Positions 46,920-55,225 of a stretch of DNA of 64,000 nucleotides are shown piece by piece; within the stretch, counting starts at the first letter, position 1; each line of letters begins with the position of its first letter. The stretch spans positions 283,985 to 347,984 of the forward strand of contig NZ_VLLB01000006.1 in NCBI RefSeq assembly GCF_007830455.1. The letters run 5' to 3'. The position numbers were made by a program, and so were the translations under genes. Origin of the DNA: Pseudoduganella lurida. Lineage in GTDB: Bacteria > Pseudomonadota > Gammaproteobacteria > Burkholderiales > Burkholderiaceae_D. Under the pieces are notes generated by a model. The model did no database searches, was not told the origin of the DNA, and was given only the letters and a program-made list of their open reading frames with translations.

Positions 46920-47285
46920 TCAGCCGGTGATGCTGAGCGTGATGCCCATGTTGACCAGCAGGGTCAGGTCGGCGATGGAGAGGTCCAGCGCGATGCCGGG
47001 GCTGACGTCGCTGATCGCGATGCGCAGCTCGGCCGCCAGCGGCGGCACGTCGAACGTGATGCCGCGCGCCTCGCATTCGTGCAGCCAGGCACGCAGCTGG
47101 CGCAGCAGCGCGGCGGGATCTTCGTCCTCGCCCAGGCTCACGTAGAAGCCGGCATCGATGCGGGTGCGGCCATCCGGCCGCGGGTCGCCCTTGCGCCAGG
47201 TGGTTTCCGGTTCGCTGGGCAGGCCGTCGCGGGCGTCGGCAACGGCGGCCTCGTCGCCGTAGACTTTCAGGGATGCGGTATGCAT
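46920..47285 (-). CDS. DUF4279-like protein, 121 aa
   Basis: Starts MHTASLKVYGDEAAVADARD and contains the ETTWRKGDPRPDGR block, which resembles the N-terminal half of DUF4279 proteins (immunity-like or unknown function). The second half (AELRIAISDVSPGIALDLSI) also fits. There is no signal peptide. GGAGGAGCC precedes the start. It is a single gene with no toxin neighbour, so an immunity role is not supported. Confidence 0.7.
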   Translation of the reverse strand: MHTASLKVYGDEAAVADARDGLPSEPETTWRKGDPRPDGRTRIDAGFYVSLGEDEDPAALLRQLRAWLHECEARGITFDVPPLAAELRIAISDVSPGIALDLSIADLTLLVNMGITLSITG

Positions 47286-47339
47286 GGCGGCTCCTCCGTA
47301 ATAATTGTTGCCGCTATTAAAGCATGATTTTTATGCGGA

Positions 47340-48014
47340 TTACTTTTGCGGCGATGGCCCGGCCACCCCGTAGCGGTCGCGGTACGCGGCCACCGCCTCG
47401 CGCGACTGCGCCAGCGCGGGGTCCGCGGCCAGGTAGCCCAGCAGGTCGTCCAGGTTGCCGATCGAGATGACGGGGATGCCGTAGTTCTGGCTCACTTCCT
47501 GCACCGCCGACAGGGCCGACAGCTGGCCGTCCTTGCCGCCCCGCTCCATGCGGTCGACCGCGATCAGCACGGCGCACGGTTCGGCGCCGGCACTGCGGAT
47601 CATCTCGACGGACTCGCGCACCGAGGTGCCGGCCGAGATCACGTCGTCGATGATCACGACCCGGCCCTGCAGCTTCGCGCCGACCAGCGTGCCGCCTTCG
47701 CCGTGGTCCTTGGCTTCCTTGCGGTTGAAGGCGAACGACGTGTTGCGGCCCTTCCCGGCCAGCGCCATCGACGTGGCGGCGGCCAGCGTGATGCCCTTGT
47801 ACGCGGGGCCGAACAGCATGTCGAACTGCACGCCGGAGTCGAGCAGCGTCTGCGCGTAGAAGTCCGCCAGCCTGGCCAGCGTGGCGCCGTCGTGGAACAG
47901 GCCCGCATTGAAGAAGTACGGCGACTGGCGCCCTGCCTTGGTCGTAAACTCGCCGAATTTCAGCACGCCCGCGGACACGGAAAACGCGATAAACTGCTGC
48001 CTCAAATTACTCAT
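47340..48014 (-). CDS. pyrE: Orotate phosphoribosyltransferase, 224 aa
   Basis: Makes orotidine 5'-phosphate in pyrimidine synthesis. The ATG at 48014 gives MSNLRQQFIAFSVSAGVLKFG. The PRPP-binding motif is RVVIIDDVISAGTSVRES. The flexible catalytic loop carries NRKEAKDHGEGG. The start is divergent from xth, with only 40 bases between the two start codons, so their promoters must overlap. Confidence 0.96.
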   Translation of the reverse strand: MSNLRQQFIAFSVSAGVLKFGEFTTKAGRQSPYFFNAGLFHDGATLARLADFYAQTLLDSGVQFDMLFGPAYKGITLAAATSMALAGKGRNTSFAFNRKEAKDHGEGGTLVGAKLQGRVVIIDDVISAGTSVRESVEMIRSAGAEPCAVLIAVDRMERGGKDGQLSALSAVQEVSQNYGIPVISIGNLDDLLGYLAADPALAQSREAVAAYRDRYGVAGPSPQK

Positions 48015-48054
48015 GTGCACTATCCTTCCATCAAAAGTGCCCGTATTTTAATCC

Positions 48055-48825
48055 ATGACCAAGATCATCTCCGCCAACCTGAATGGCATCCGCTCCGCGT
48101 CGAAAAAGGGCTTCTTCACCTGGATGGGCGAGCAGTCCGCCGATTTCATCTGCGTGCAGGAGCTGAAGTGCCAGGCCAGCGATATGACGGAGGAGTTCCT
48201 CCGCCCGCACGGCTACCACGGCCACTTCCACTACGCCGAGAAGAAGGGCTATTCGGGCACGGGCGTGTACAGCCGCATCGAGCCCGACGCCGTGAAGATC
48301 GGCTTCGGCAGCCCCGAATTCGATGCCGAAGGCCGCTATGTGCGCTGCGATTTCGGCGACCTGACGATCATCTCCGTGTACTGTCCTTCCGGCTCGTCGT
48401 CGCCGGAGCGCCAGCTGGCCAAGTTCCGCTTCATGGAGCTGTTCCTGCCGCACCTGGTGGAGCTGTTCGCCGAGGGGCGCGAGGTGGTCATCTGCGGCGA
48501 CTGGAACATCGCGCATAAGGAGATCGACCTGAAGAACTGGAAGGGCAACAAGAAGAACTCCGGCTTCCTGCCGGAAGAACGCGAATGGCTGACGCGCATC
48601 TTCGACGAATGCGGCTACGTGGACGTGCACCGCGGCCTCGACCCGCGCCCCGAGCAGTACACGTGGTGGAGCAACCGCGGCCAGGCCTATGCGAAGAACG
48701 TGGGCTGGCGCATCGACTACCACGTCGCCACGCCCGGCATCGCCAAGTGCGCGCAGACCGTCTCGGTCTACAAGGACGTGAAGTTCTCCGACCACGCGCC
48801 GCTGATCATCGACTACGTGCGCTGA
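48055..48825 (+). CDS. xth: Exodeoxyribonuclease III, 256 aa
   Basis: AP endonuclease and 3'-5' exonuclease for base excision repair. All ExoIII motifs are seen: SANLNGIRSA, CVQELK, GYSGTGVY, VICGDWNIAH, WRIDYHVATP and the final SDHAPLIIDY. The length is normal. It faces the pseudouridine synthase gene with two short dyads between the gene ends. Confidence 0.95.
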   Translation: MTKIISANLNGIRSASKKGFFTWMGEQSADFICVQELKCQASDMTEEFLRPHGYHGHFHYAEKKGYSGTGVYSRIEPDAVKIGFGSPEFDAEGRYVRCDFGDLTIISVYCPSGSSSPERQLAKFRFMELFLPHLVELFAEGREVVICGDWNIAHKEIDLKNWKGNKKNSGFLPEEREWLTRIFDECGYVDVHRGLDPRPEQYTWWSNRGQAYAKNVGWRIDYHVATPGIAKCAQTVSVYKDVKFSDHAPLIIDYVR

Positions 48826-48842
48826 TTTTTACTGCTCGGTTC

Positions 48843-48906
48843 GTGTCCTGGTGCCTGGCACCGAGACATTGCCGAGCTTGTGTCCCGGTGCCTGGCACCA
48901 GGACAC
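48843..48906. repeat. Two GTGTCC-GGTGCCTGGCACC-GGACAC dyads
   Basis: Nested palindromes at 48843-48868 and 48880-48906 share the core GGTGCCTGGCACC, framed by GTGTCC and GGACAC (outer arm partly decayed in the first copy). They are in direct repeat 37 bases apart, between convergent genes, and could also stop transcription from both sides. Confidence 0.8.
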
Positions 48907-48910
48907 GCGA

Positions 48911-49819
48911 TTACAGGCTGCGGCGGCTCTCGAACTGCCGCCACTCGCCGGTCAGCGGATCGGGAAAGCCCAGCGAGCGGGCCAGCAGTTTCAGCGGGGA
49001 CGACACATCGTCCTGCTTGCAGGGCAGCGCGACAGGGTAAAACGCGTCGTTGACGATCGGGATGCCGAGCGCGGCCAGGTGCACGCGCAGCTGGTGCTGG
49101 CGGCCCGTGTGCGGCCACAGGCGGTACAGCACGTGTTCGCCACGTTGTTCGATCACGTCGAGCATCGTCTCCGAGTTCGGCTCGCCCTCCTCCTCCTTCA
49201 TGGTGAAGAACTTGTCGCCCTGGACCATGCGGCTTTTGTAGCTGAAGGGGAAGGTGCGGCCCGGCAGCGGGCCGGCCAGCGCCTCGTATTCCTTCTGCAC
49301 GAGACGCTTCTGGAACAGCGACTGGTACGCGCCGCGGCTGTCGAGATTCGACGAGAACACCACGATGCCGGCCGTCTCGCGGTCCAGCCGGTGGATCGGC
49401 ACCAGGTCCTCGATGCCCAGCTTCGCGCGCAGGCGCACCAGCAGCGTCTCTTTTAAAAAACGCCCAGTCGGAATCGTCGGCAGGAAGTGCGGCTTGTCGG
49501 CCACGACGATGTGCTCGTCCTGGTACAGGATTTCCTCGGCAAACGGGATCGGCGCCTCGTAGTCCAGCTCGCGGTAGTAGAAGATGCGCAGCTGGCGCTT
49601 GTACGGCGAATCGGGCCGCAGCGGCGTGCCCTGCGCATCGACCACGTCGCCGCGCGCCATCCGCTCGCGCCACTGCGCCTCGGTAACGGCCGGGTAGTTC
49701 GCCACCATGAAGGCCAGCAGGTCGGGCCAGTCGCCTTCCGGCAGCCACAGGTAGCTGGGCGTGACGCCGTCGCGCATCGGCAGCGGCGCCTTGCCATGGA
49801 CCTTGACCGTCGACGACAT
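48911..49819 (-). CDS. RluA-family pseudouridine synthase, 302 aa
   Basis: Isomerises uridine in rRNA or tRNA. The catalytic motif HRLDRETAGIVVFS holds the aspartate. The later core motifs KEYEALAGPLPGRTF and PHTGRQHQLRVHLAALGIPI are intact. An N-terminal part of ~85 residues has no S4 domain pattern and resembles the RluA-like proteins whose rRNA target is unknown. The start overlaps the M48 protease stop (TGATG), so the two are coupled. Confidence 0.92.
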   Translation of the reverse strand: MSSTVKVHGKAPLPMRDGVTPSYLWLPEGDWPDLLAFMVANYPAVTEAQWRERMARGDVVDAQGTPLRPDSPYKRQLRIFYYRELDYEAPIPFAEEILYQDEHIVVADKPHFLPTIPTGRFLKETLLVRLRAKLGIEDLVPIHRLDRETAGIVVFSSNLDSRGAYQSLFQKRLVQKEYEALAGPLPGRTFPFSYKSRMVQGDKFFTMKEEEGEPNSETMLDVIEQRGEHVLYRLWPHTGRQHQLRVHLAALGIPIVNDAFYPVALPCKQDDVSSPLKLLARSLGFPDPLTGEWRQFESRRSL

Positions 49820-50712
49820 CAGGCCTTCGGCAGCGGCGTGGTACGGTACGGCGGCAGCTTCGCCACCGTGGTATTGCGGGTGCGCGCGTAGACCGGCAGC
49901 ACCAGCGGCATGCTCTTGTTCATCTCGGCGATGCGCGTGTCGCCGCTCGGGTGGGTGGACAGGAATTCGATCGGCGCGCGCGCATTCACGGCGCCCATCT
50001 TCTGCCACAGCGCGATGCCTGCACGGGGATCGAAGCCCGCGCGGGCGGCCAGGTCCAGGCCCACCAGGTCGGCCTCGGTTTCTTCGCCGCGCGAGAATTT
50101 CAGCACGGCCGCCTGGGCCGCCATGCGGCCGCCGAAATCGGTCAGTTGCGGATCGATGCCGAAGATGGCCGATGCCGCCACGCCACCGAGCTTGCCGGCG
50201 ATGGCCGCCAGCTGCGATTCGCCCTGCCGCTTGCGGGCATGTTCGCGCAGCGCGTGGGCGATCTCGTGGCCCATCACCATCGCCACTTCGTCGTCCGTCA
50301 TGTTCAGCTTCTGCAGGATGCCGGCAAAGAAGGCGATGCGCCCGCCCGGCATGCAGAATGCGTTCACCTGGCCCGAATTGAGCAGGTTGACTTCCCAGTT
50401 CCAGCTGGCCGCTTCCGGATTCCAGCGGCCCACGTGCGGAATGATGCGCTTGGCGATGGCGCGCAGCCGCTGCACCTGCGGATGGTCGGCCGGGAACAGC
50501 GCGTTCTTCTGGTTGGCTTCCTGCAGCAGCTGGTTGTACTGCAGTTTCGATTGCTGGTTGACGGCGTCCTCGTCGGACAGCACGCGCAGCCGCGACAGGC
50601 GCGTGACGGGAATGCCGTCCGCCTGGGCATGCTGGGCCGGCTGCTGCGCCGGCACGGTGCCCATGCTGGCGGCGAGGACGAGGAAGGCGATGGAGTGTCG
50701 GAAGCGTTTCAT
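49819..50712 (-). CDS. M48 family zinc metalloprotease, 297 aa
   Basis: Periplasmic protease of the BepA/LoiP type. The ATG at 50712 gives the signal peptide MKRFRHSIAFLVLAASMGTV. The zinc motif is MGHEIAHALREHARK, with the third ligand region RGEETEADLVGLDLAARAG. No TPR repeats are present, so it is closer to LoiP/YggG than to full-length BepA. Substrates are probably misfolded envelope proteins, as inferred from the family. It is cotranscribed with the pseudouridine synthase. Confidence 0.9.
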   Translation of the reverse strand: MKRFRHSIAFLVLAASMGTVPAQQPAQHAQADGIPVTRLSRLRVLSDEDAVNQQSKLQYNQLLQEANQKNALFPADHPQVQRLRAIAKRIIPHVGRWNPEAASWNWEVNLLNSGQVNAFCMPGGRIAFFAGILQKLNMTDDEVAMVMGHEIAHALREHARKRQGESQLAAIAGKLGGVAASAIFGIDPQLTDFGGRMAAQAAVLKFSRGEETEADLVGLDLAARAGFDPRAGIALWQKMGAVNARAPIEFLSTHPSGDTRIAEMNKSMPLVLPVYARTRNTTVAKLPPYRTTPLPKA

Positions 50713-50834
50713 GATGATGGCGTGCTCAGGATCGTATCGGTCGATACATATCATTCTGGCAAATTCGGGCGCCGGCCGCCACACGATAGCACGGCCGCGC
50801 CCCCCACCTGCCAGCGAGCGTTCTTCACCCGCGC

Positions 50835-51446
50835 TCAACGGCCATTCTTTTTCCGCAGCCTGAACACGGCCAGTTCGCCGCGCAGGTTGGGCAGGAAGCC
50901 GACGATGCGCCCTTCGGCCAGCGCCACGCATTCCAGCACGTCCAGGCCCACTTCCTCGGCCAGTTCGAGGAAATCCTCGATCGTGGCGCAGCGCACGTTC
51001 GGCGTGTCGTACCACTGGTAGGGCAGCGTCTTCGAGACGGGCATGCGGCCCTTCAGCAGCGCCACCCGGTGCGGCCAGTAGGCGAAGTTCGGGAACGACA
51101 CGATGGCCTCCTTGCCGACGCGGACGATGTCGCGCAGCAGCGCCTCGACATGCTGCATCATCTGCAGCGACGACAGGCACAGCACCGTGTCGAACGAGTT
51201 GTCGCCGAAGATGCCCAGGCCGTTCTCGAAATCCTGCTGGATGACGCGCACGCCACGCTGGGTGCTGGCCAGCACGCGGCCGTCATCGAGTTCCAGGCCG
51301 TAGCCGCTGCAGCCCTTGTCGGACTGGAGGTAGTCCATCATCACGCCATCCCCGCAGCCCACGTCCAGCACGTGCGTGCCGGGCTGCACCCAGTGCGCGA
51401 TGAAGGCCAGGTCGGGCCGCGCGGTCTTCAGGTCGTCGAAGGTCAT
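50835..51446 (-). CDS. metW: MetW methyltransferase-like protein, 203 aa
   Basis: SAM-dependent methyltransferase-fold protein that is almost always paired with metX. The SAM motif is VLDVGCGDGVMMDYL, then GYGLELDDGRV and DTVLCLSSLQMM. The ATG at 51446 overlaps the metX end by four bases. MetW is thought to support the MetX acyltransferase in proteobacteria; its own substrate is not established. Confidence 0.94.
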   Translation of the reverse strand: MTFDDLKTARPDLAFIAHWVQPGTHVLDVGCGDGVMMDYLQSDKGCSGYGLELDDGRVLASTQRGVRVIQQDFENGLGIFGDNSFDTVLCLSSLQMMQHVEALLRDIVRVGKEAIVSFPNFAYWPHRVALLKGRMPVSKTLPYQWYDTPNVRCATIEDFLELAEEVGLDVLECVALAEGRIVGFLPNLRGELAVFRLRKKNGR

Positions 51447-52606
51447 GCCGCGCTCCTTGCCGTGGTCAGTTCGGTCTCCTGGCCGATCTGGTCGAAGTAG
51501 GCGCGCACCATGTTCATGTAGCGCGGATCTTCCAGCAGGAAGGCATCGTGGCCGTGCGGCGCATCGATCTCGGCATAGGTCACCTCGCGGCGGTTGGCCA
51601 GCAGCGCCTGCACGATCTCGCGCGAACGCTCCGGCGAGAAGCGCCAGTCGGTGGTGAACGAGGCGAGGAAGAACTTGGCCTTCGTGTGCGCCAGCGTGCG
51701 CGCCAGGTCGCCGTCGTACGCCCGCGCCGGATCGAAGTAATCGAGCGCCTTCGTGATCAGGAGATAGGTGTTCGCATCGAAGTACTCGGAGAACTTGTCG
51801 CCCTGGTAGCGCAGGTACGATTCGATCTCGAAGTCGATGCCGAAGCCGAACTTGTAGCTGCCGGTTTCGGTAATGTCCCTGAGCTTGCGGCCGAATTTTT
51901 CCGCCATGTCGTCGTCCGACAGGTAGGTGATGTGGCCCACCATGCGTGCCACCTTCAGGCCGTTCTTCGGCACCACGCCGTGCGCATAGAAGTCGCCGCC
52001 CCGATAGTCGGGGTCGGACAGGATCGCCTGGCGCGCCACGTCGTTGAAGGCGATGTTCTGCGCCGAGAGCTTCGGCGTCGAGGCGATGACCACGCAATGG
52101 CGCAGCCGGTCGGGGTACATGATGCTCCAGGCGAGCGCCTGCATGCCGCCCAGCGAGCCGCCCATCACGGCGGCGAACTGCGCGATGCCGAGACGGTCCG
52201 CCAGCAGCGCCTGCGCGGCCACCCAGTCTTCCACCGTCACCACCGGAAAGGCGGCGCCATATGGCTTGCCGGTGGCAGGATTGGCATGCATCGGGCCCGT
52301 GGAGCCGAAGCAGGAGCCCAGGTTGTTGATGCCGATGACGAAGAAGCGGTCCGTGTCGACCGGCTTGCCGGGACCGACCATATTGTCCCACCACCCCACG
52401 TTCTTCGGATCGTCGGCATACCAGCCGGCCACGTGGTGCGACGCGTTCAGCGCGTGGCAGATCAGCACCGCATTGGAGTGGTCGGCGTTGAGGGTGCCGT
52501 AGGTTTCATACATCAGCGTGTAGTCGCGCAGCGACGCGCCGCTTTGCAGCGGCAGGGGTTCCGCAAACGTCATGGTTTGCGGGGAGACGGTTCCTATCGA
52601 GGACAT
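51443..52606 (-). CDS. metX: Homoserine O-acyltransferase MetX, 387 aa
   Basis: Acylates homoserine for methionine synthesis. Alpha/beta-hydrolase fold with the nucleophile serine in VMGGSLGGMQALAW and the Asp/His residues in DWRFSPERSREIV and DAPHGHDAFLLE. The start ATG 52606 (MSSIGTVSPQTMTFAEPLPL) is of family type. Name alone does not settle acetyl- versus succinyl-CoA use: many betaproteobacterial MetX enzymes paired with MetW use succinyl-CoA. Two hairpins lie in the 81-base leader after ptsI. metH at 14154 completes the pathway. Confidence 0.94.
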   Translation of the reverse strand: MSSIGTVSPQTMTFAEPLPLQSGASLRDYTLMYETYGTLNADHSNAVLICHALNASHHVAGWYADDPKNVGWWDNMVGPGKPVDTDRFFVIGINNLGSCFGSTGPMHANPATGKPYGAAFPVVTVEDWVAAQALLADRLGIAQFAAVMGGSLGGMQALAWSIMYPDRLRHCVVIASTPKLSAQNIAFNDVARQAILSDPDYRGGDFYAHGVVPKNGLKVARMVGHITYLSDDDMAEKFGRKLRDITETGSYKFGFGIDFEIESYLRYQGDKFSEYFDANTYLLITKALDYFDPARAYDGDLARTLAHTKAKFFLASFTTDWRFSPERSREIVQALLANRREVTYAEIDAPHGHDAFLLEDPRYMNMVRAYFDQIGQETELTTARSAA

Positions 52607-52623
52607 GTGTTCTGTTCTGCTGG

Positions 52624-52669
52624 CGGCCCCGCGGGCCGTGAGGTGGCGGCGCCCGAATGGGGGCGCCGC
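52624..52669 (-). terminator. Two adjacent hairpins between ptsI and metX
   Basis: A 9-bp stem GCGGCGCCC/GGGCGCCGC (52646-52669) and a 6-bp stem CGGCCC/GGGCCG (52624-52638) follow the ptsI stop and precede metX. There is no T tract. They may terminate ptsI transcription or regulate metX. Confidence 0.45.
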
Positions 52670-52687
52670 AATGTACATCGCCGTTGC

Positions 52688-54439
52688 CTACATCGTCTGC
52701 AGGGCGAGGACGGCATCCGCGATGCCGTCCGGGTCCATCGAACGAAGTATCTTGCGCGTGTGCGGCCCGATTACTGCCATGTCGCTGTTCAGGATTTCCT
52801 GTTTCACCGACAGCAGCTGGGCCGGATGCATCGAGAATTCGCGCAGGCCCATGCCGAGCAGCAGGCGGGTGAGCTTCACGTCGCCGGCCATCTCGCCGCA
52901 CACGGCAACGTCGATACCGGCCTTGTGGCCGGCGGCTATGGTCATCGAAATCAGTTGCAGTACGGCGGGATGGAGGGGATTGTAAAGGTGTGCCACCTCA
53001 TAATCAACCCGGTCGATGGCCAGCGTGTACTGGATCAGGTCATTCGTGCCGATCGAGAGGAAATGCATCTTCCGGACGAACATCGGCAGCGCCAGCGCGG
53101 CAGCCGGGATCTCGATCATCGCGCCCACTTCCACGTTAGGGTCGAACTTCAGGTTCGCCTCGCGCAGTTCGGACTTGGCCAGCTCGATCATCGCCAGCGA
53201 CTGGTCGATCTCGTGGGCATGGGCCAGCATCGGGATCAGGATGCGCAGCTTGCCGAACGCGGAGGCACGCAGGATGGCGCGCAGCTGCGCCAGGAAGATC
53301 TGCGGCTCGGACAGGCAGTAGCGGATCGCGCGCAGGCCCAGCGCGGGATTGAGGGCCGTGTGCTCGGTGGGATCGAGCGGCTTGTCGGCGCCGATGTCCA
53401 GCGTGCGGATCGTGACCGGGCGGCCCTTCATCGCCACCACGGCGCGCCGGTACTGTTCGAACTGCTCGTCCTCGGACGGCATGTCGCCGGCCCGGCCCAT
53501 GAACAGGAATTCGGAGCGGAACAGGCCCACGCCGTTGGCGCCCGCCTCCAGCGCGGGACCGCAATCGTCCGGCAGCTCGATATTGGCCAGCAGCGTGATG
53601 ACGGTGCCGTCCTTCGTCACGGCCGGGGTTTTCTTCAGCTTGCCCAGCTTCTTGCGGGCGCGCTGCGCGGCGGCCTGGCGGTCGCGGTACTGCTGCAGCA
53701 CCAGCGCGCTGGGGCTGACGATGACGACACCCGCTTCGCCGTCGATGATCACCCAGTCGTCCTGCTCGATCAGGTTCGAGGCCTGCGACACGCCCACTGT
53801 GGCCGGAATGTCCAGGCTGCGCGCGACGATGGCCGTGTGCGAGTTCTGGCCGCCCACGTCGGTGACGAAACCGATGAAGGAGCGGTCGCGGAACTTGAGC
53901 ATGTCGGCCGGCGAGATGTCGTGCGCCACGACCACCATCTGCGCGGCGAATTCGTCGTCGTCCGGTTCCACGCGGTTCGGCAGGCCGAGCGACTCGGTCC
54001 CCAGCAGCACCTTCAGCACGCGTTCGGCCACCTGCTGGATATCGGCCTTGCGTTCGCGCAGATAGGCATCCTCGATCTCGTCGAACTGCGCCGACAGCTC
54101 CTCGATCTGCGTGACGAGGGCCCATTCGGCGTTGTAGTGGCGGCTGCGGATGATGTCCAGCGGCGCCTCGGAGATCATGGGGTCGGAGAGGATCAGTGCA
54201 TGGACGTCGATGAACGCACCGAGCTCGGTGGGCGCATCCTTGGGCAGCTCGTTCCACAGCGTCTGCAGCTCGCGGTGCACGGTGGCCAGCGCCGACTGCA
54301 GGCGCACCACTTCGGCTTCCACGTGTTCTTCGGGGACCAGGTAATGCTTGACGTCCAGCGCGGCGGGCGCCAGCAGGTGGGCGCGGCCGATGGCGATGCC
54401 GCGCGAGACGGGAATGCCGTGGAGGGTGAACGATGACAT
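52688..54439 (-). CDS. ptsI: PTS enzyme I, 583 aa
   Basis: Transfers phosphate from PEP to HPr. The ATG at 54439 is chosen because GAGGAG precedes it. The phosphohistidine is H201 in GGQNSHTAIVARS. PEP-binding motifs are RTLDIGADKPL, GLRAIRYCLSEP and the metal-ligand region IGTNDLIQYTLAIDR. The C-terminal cysteine region is CGEMAGD. It directly follows ptsH and the EIIA gene. No sugar permease subunits are nearby, which fits a mainly regulatory PTS. Confidence 0.96.
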   Translation of the reverse strand: MSSFTLHGIPVSRGIAIGRAHLLAPAALDVKHYLVPEEHVEAEVVRLQSALATVHRELQTLWNELPKDAPTELGAFIDVHALILSDPMISEAPLDIIRSRHYNAEWALVTQIEELSAQFDEIEDAYLRERKADIQQVAERVLKVLLGTESLGLPNRVEPDDDEFAAQMVVVAHDISPADMLKFRDRSFIGFVTDVGGQNSHTAIVARSLDIPATVGVSQASNLIEQDDWVIIDGEAGVVIVSPSALVLQQYRDRQAAAQRARKKLGKLKKTPAVTKDGTVITLLANIELPDDCGPALEAGANGVGLFRSEFLFMGRAGDMPSEDEQFEQYRRAVVAMKGRPVTIRTLDIGADKPLDPTEHTALNPALGLRAIRYCLSEPQIFLAQLRAILRASAFGKLRILIPMLAHAHEIDQSLAMIELAKSELREANLKFDPNVEVGAMIEIPAAALALPMFVRKMHFLSIGTNDLIQYTLAIDRVDYEVAHLYNPLHPAVLQLISMTIAAGHKAGIDVAVCGEMAGDVKLTRLLLGMGLREFSMHPAQLLSVKQEILNSDMAVIGPHTRKILRSMDPDGIADAVLALQTM

Positions 54440-54463
54440 CGGAGCTCCTCGGTCAAACGGCAT

Positions 54464-54733
54464 TTACTCGCCTTCGCCGAACTTGTCGTTGACCAGGCCG
54501 GCCAGCGCCGTGATGCACTCCTGTTCGTCCGCGCCATCCGCTTCCAGCGTGACCCTGGCGCCCTTGCCGGCGGCCAGCATCATCACGCCCATGATGGATT
54601 TCGCATTGATGCGGCGGCCATTGCGGGACAGCCAGACGTCGCTCCGGTACTTGGCGGCCAGCTGGGTGAACTTGGCGGAGGCGCGCGCATGCAGACCCAG
54701 TTTGTTGATAATCTCGAGTTCTTGCTGAATCAT
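54464..54733 (-). CDS. ptsH: Phosphocarrier protein HPr, 89 aa
   Basis: Accepts phosphate from enzyme I on H15 (KLGLHARASAKF). S46 lies in NAKSIMGVMML, the form phosphorylated by HPr kinase/phosphatase, which many betaproteobacteria have. The ATG at 54733 gives MIQQELEIINKLGL; the longer open frame upstream lacks support. It is 25 bases before ptsI and 71 bases after the EIIA gene. Confidence 0.96.
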   Translation of the reverse strand: MIQQELEIINKLGLHARASAKFTQLAAKYRSDVWLSRNGRRINAKSIMGVMMLAAGKGARVTLEADGADEQECITALAGLVNDKFGEGE

Positions 54734-54804
54734 GTTTTGACTATTGTAGAGACGTCTGCCAACACGCCGGCCCGGGCTTTTCGGCACCGGCGTTCCCAAT
54801 CGGA

Positions 54805-55206
54805 CTAGTTCACCCGCTTGCGGTTGTCCACCCGCACCGCGCCACTCTGCGCGCCGGCCAGCGCCATCTCCACCACCACATCGAGCGTATCGGTGCGGTA
54901 GGTGATCGCGCGCAGCAGCATCGGCAGGCTGATGCCGGCGATGACTTCCACGTGGCCCGCGTCGGCCAGCCGGTTGCAGCAGTTGGCCGGCGTGCCGCCC
55001 TTCACGTCCGTGATCACCAGCACGCCGGCGCCGTCGTCGAGCCGCTTGATGGCCGCCGAGGCCAGCGCCTGCACATCGGCCAGGTCCTGGTCTGCCACCA
55101 CGTCGATCGCTTCCAGATGTTCCACCTTGCCGCGAAAGACGTGGGCCACGGCCGCCAGGAAGGCCTCCCCCAGCGGGGCGTGCGTCATGAGCAGAATACC
55201 GACCAT
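54805..55206 (-). CDS. PTS EIIA component of the mannose family, 133 aa
   Basis: Soluble EIIA-Man fold. The phosphorylation site is H9 in VGILLMTHAPLGEAFL, with the DVKGGTPANCCNRLA block and the SLPMLLRAI region typical of the family. The EIIB, EIIC and EIID subunits of a mannose transporter are missing, as is usual for this betaproteobacterial cluster. The protein is therefore probably regulatory. It lies between gshB and ptsH on the same strand. Confidence 0.93.
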   Translation of the reverse strand: MVGILLMTHAPLGEAFLAAVAHVFRGKVEHLEAIDVVADQDLADVQALASAAIKRLDDGAGVLVITDVKGGTPANCCNRLADAGHVEVIAGISLPMLLRAITYRTDTLDVVVEMALAGAQSGAVRVDNRKRVN

Positions 55207-55225
55207 TAGATTCCTTGCTGCGTCT

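Noticed and set aside
46920..47285. Toxin-immunity reading of the DUF4279-like gene
   Set aside because: Some related domains occur in immunity proteins, but there is no toxin, Rhs or secretion gene next to it.
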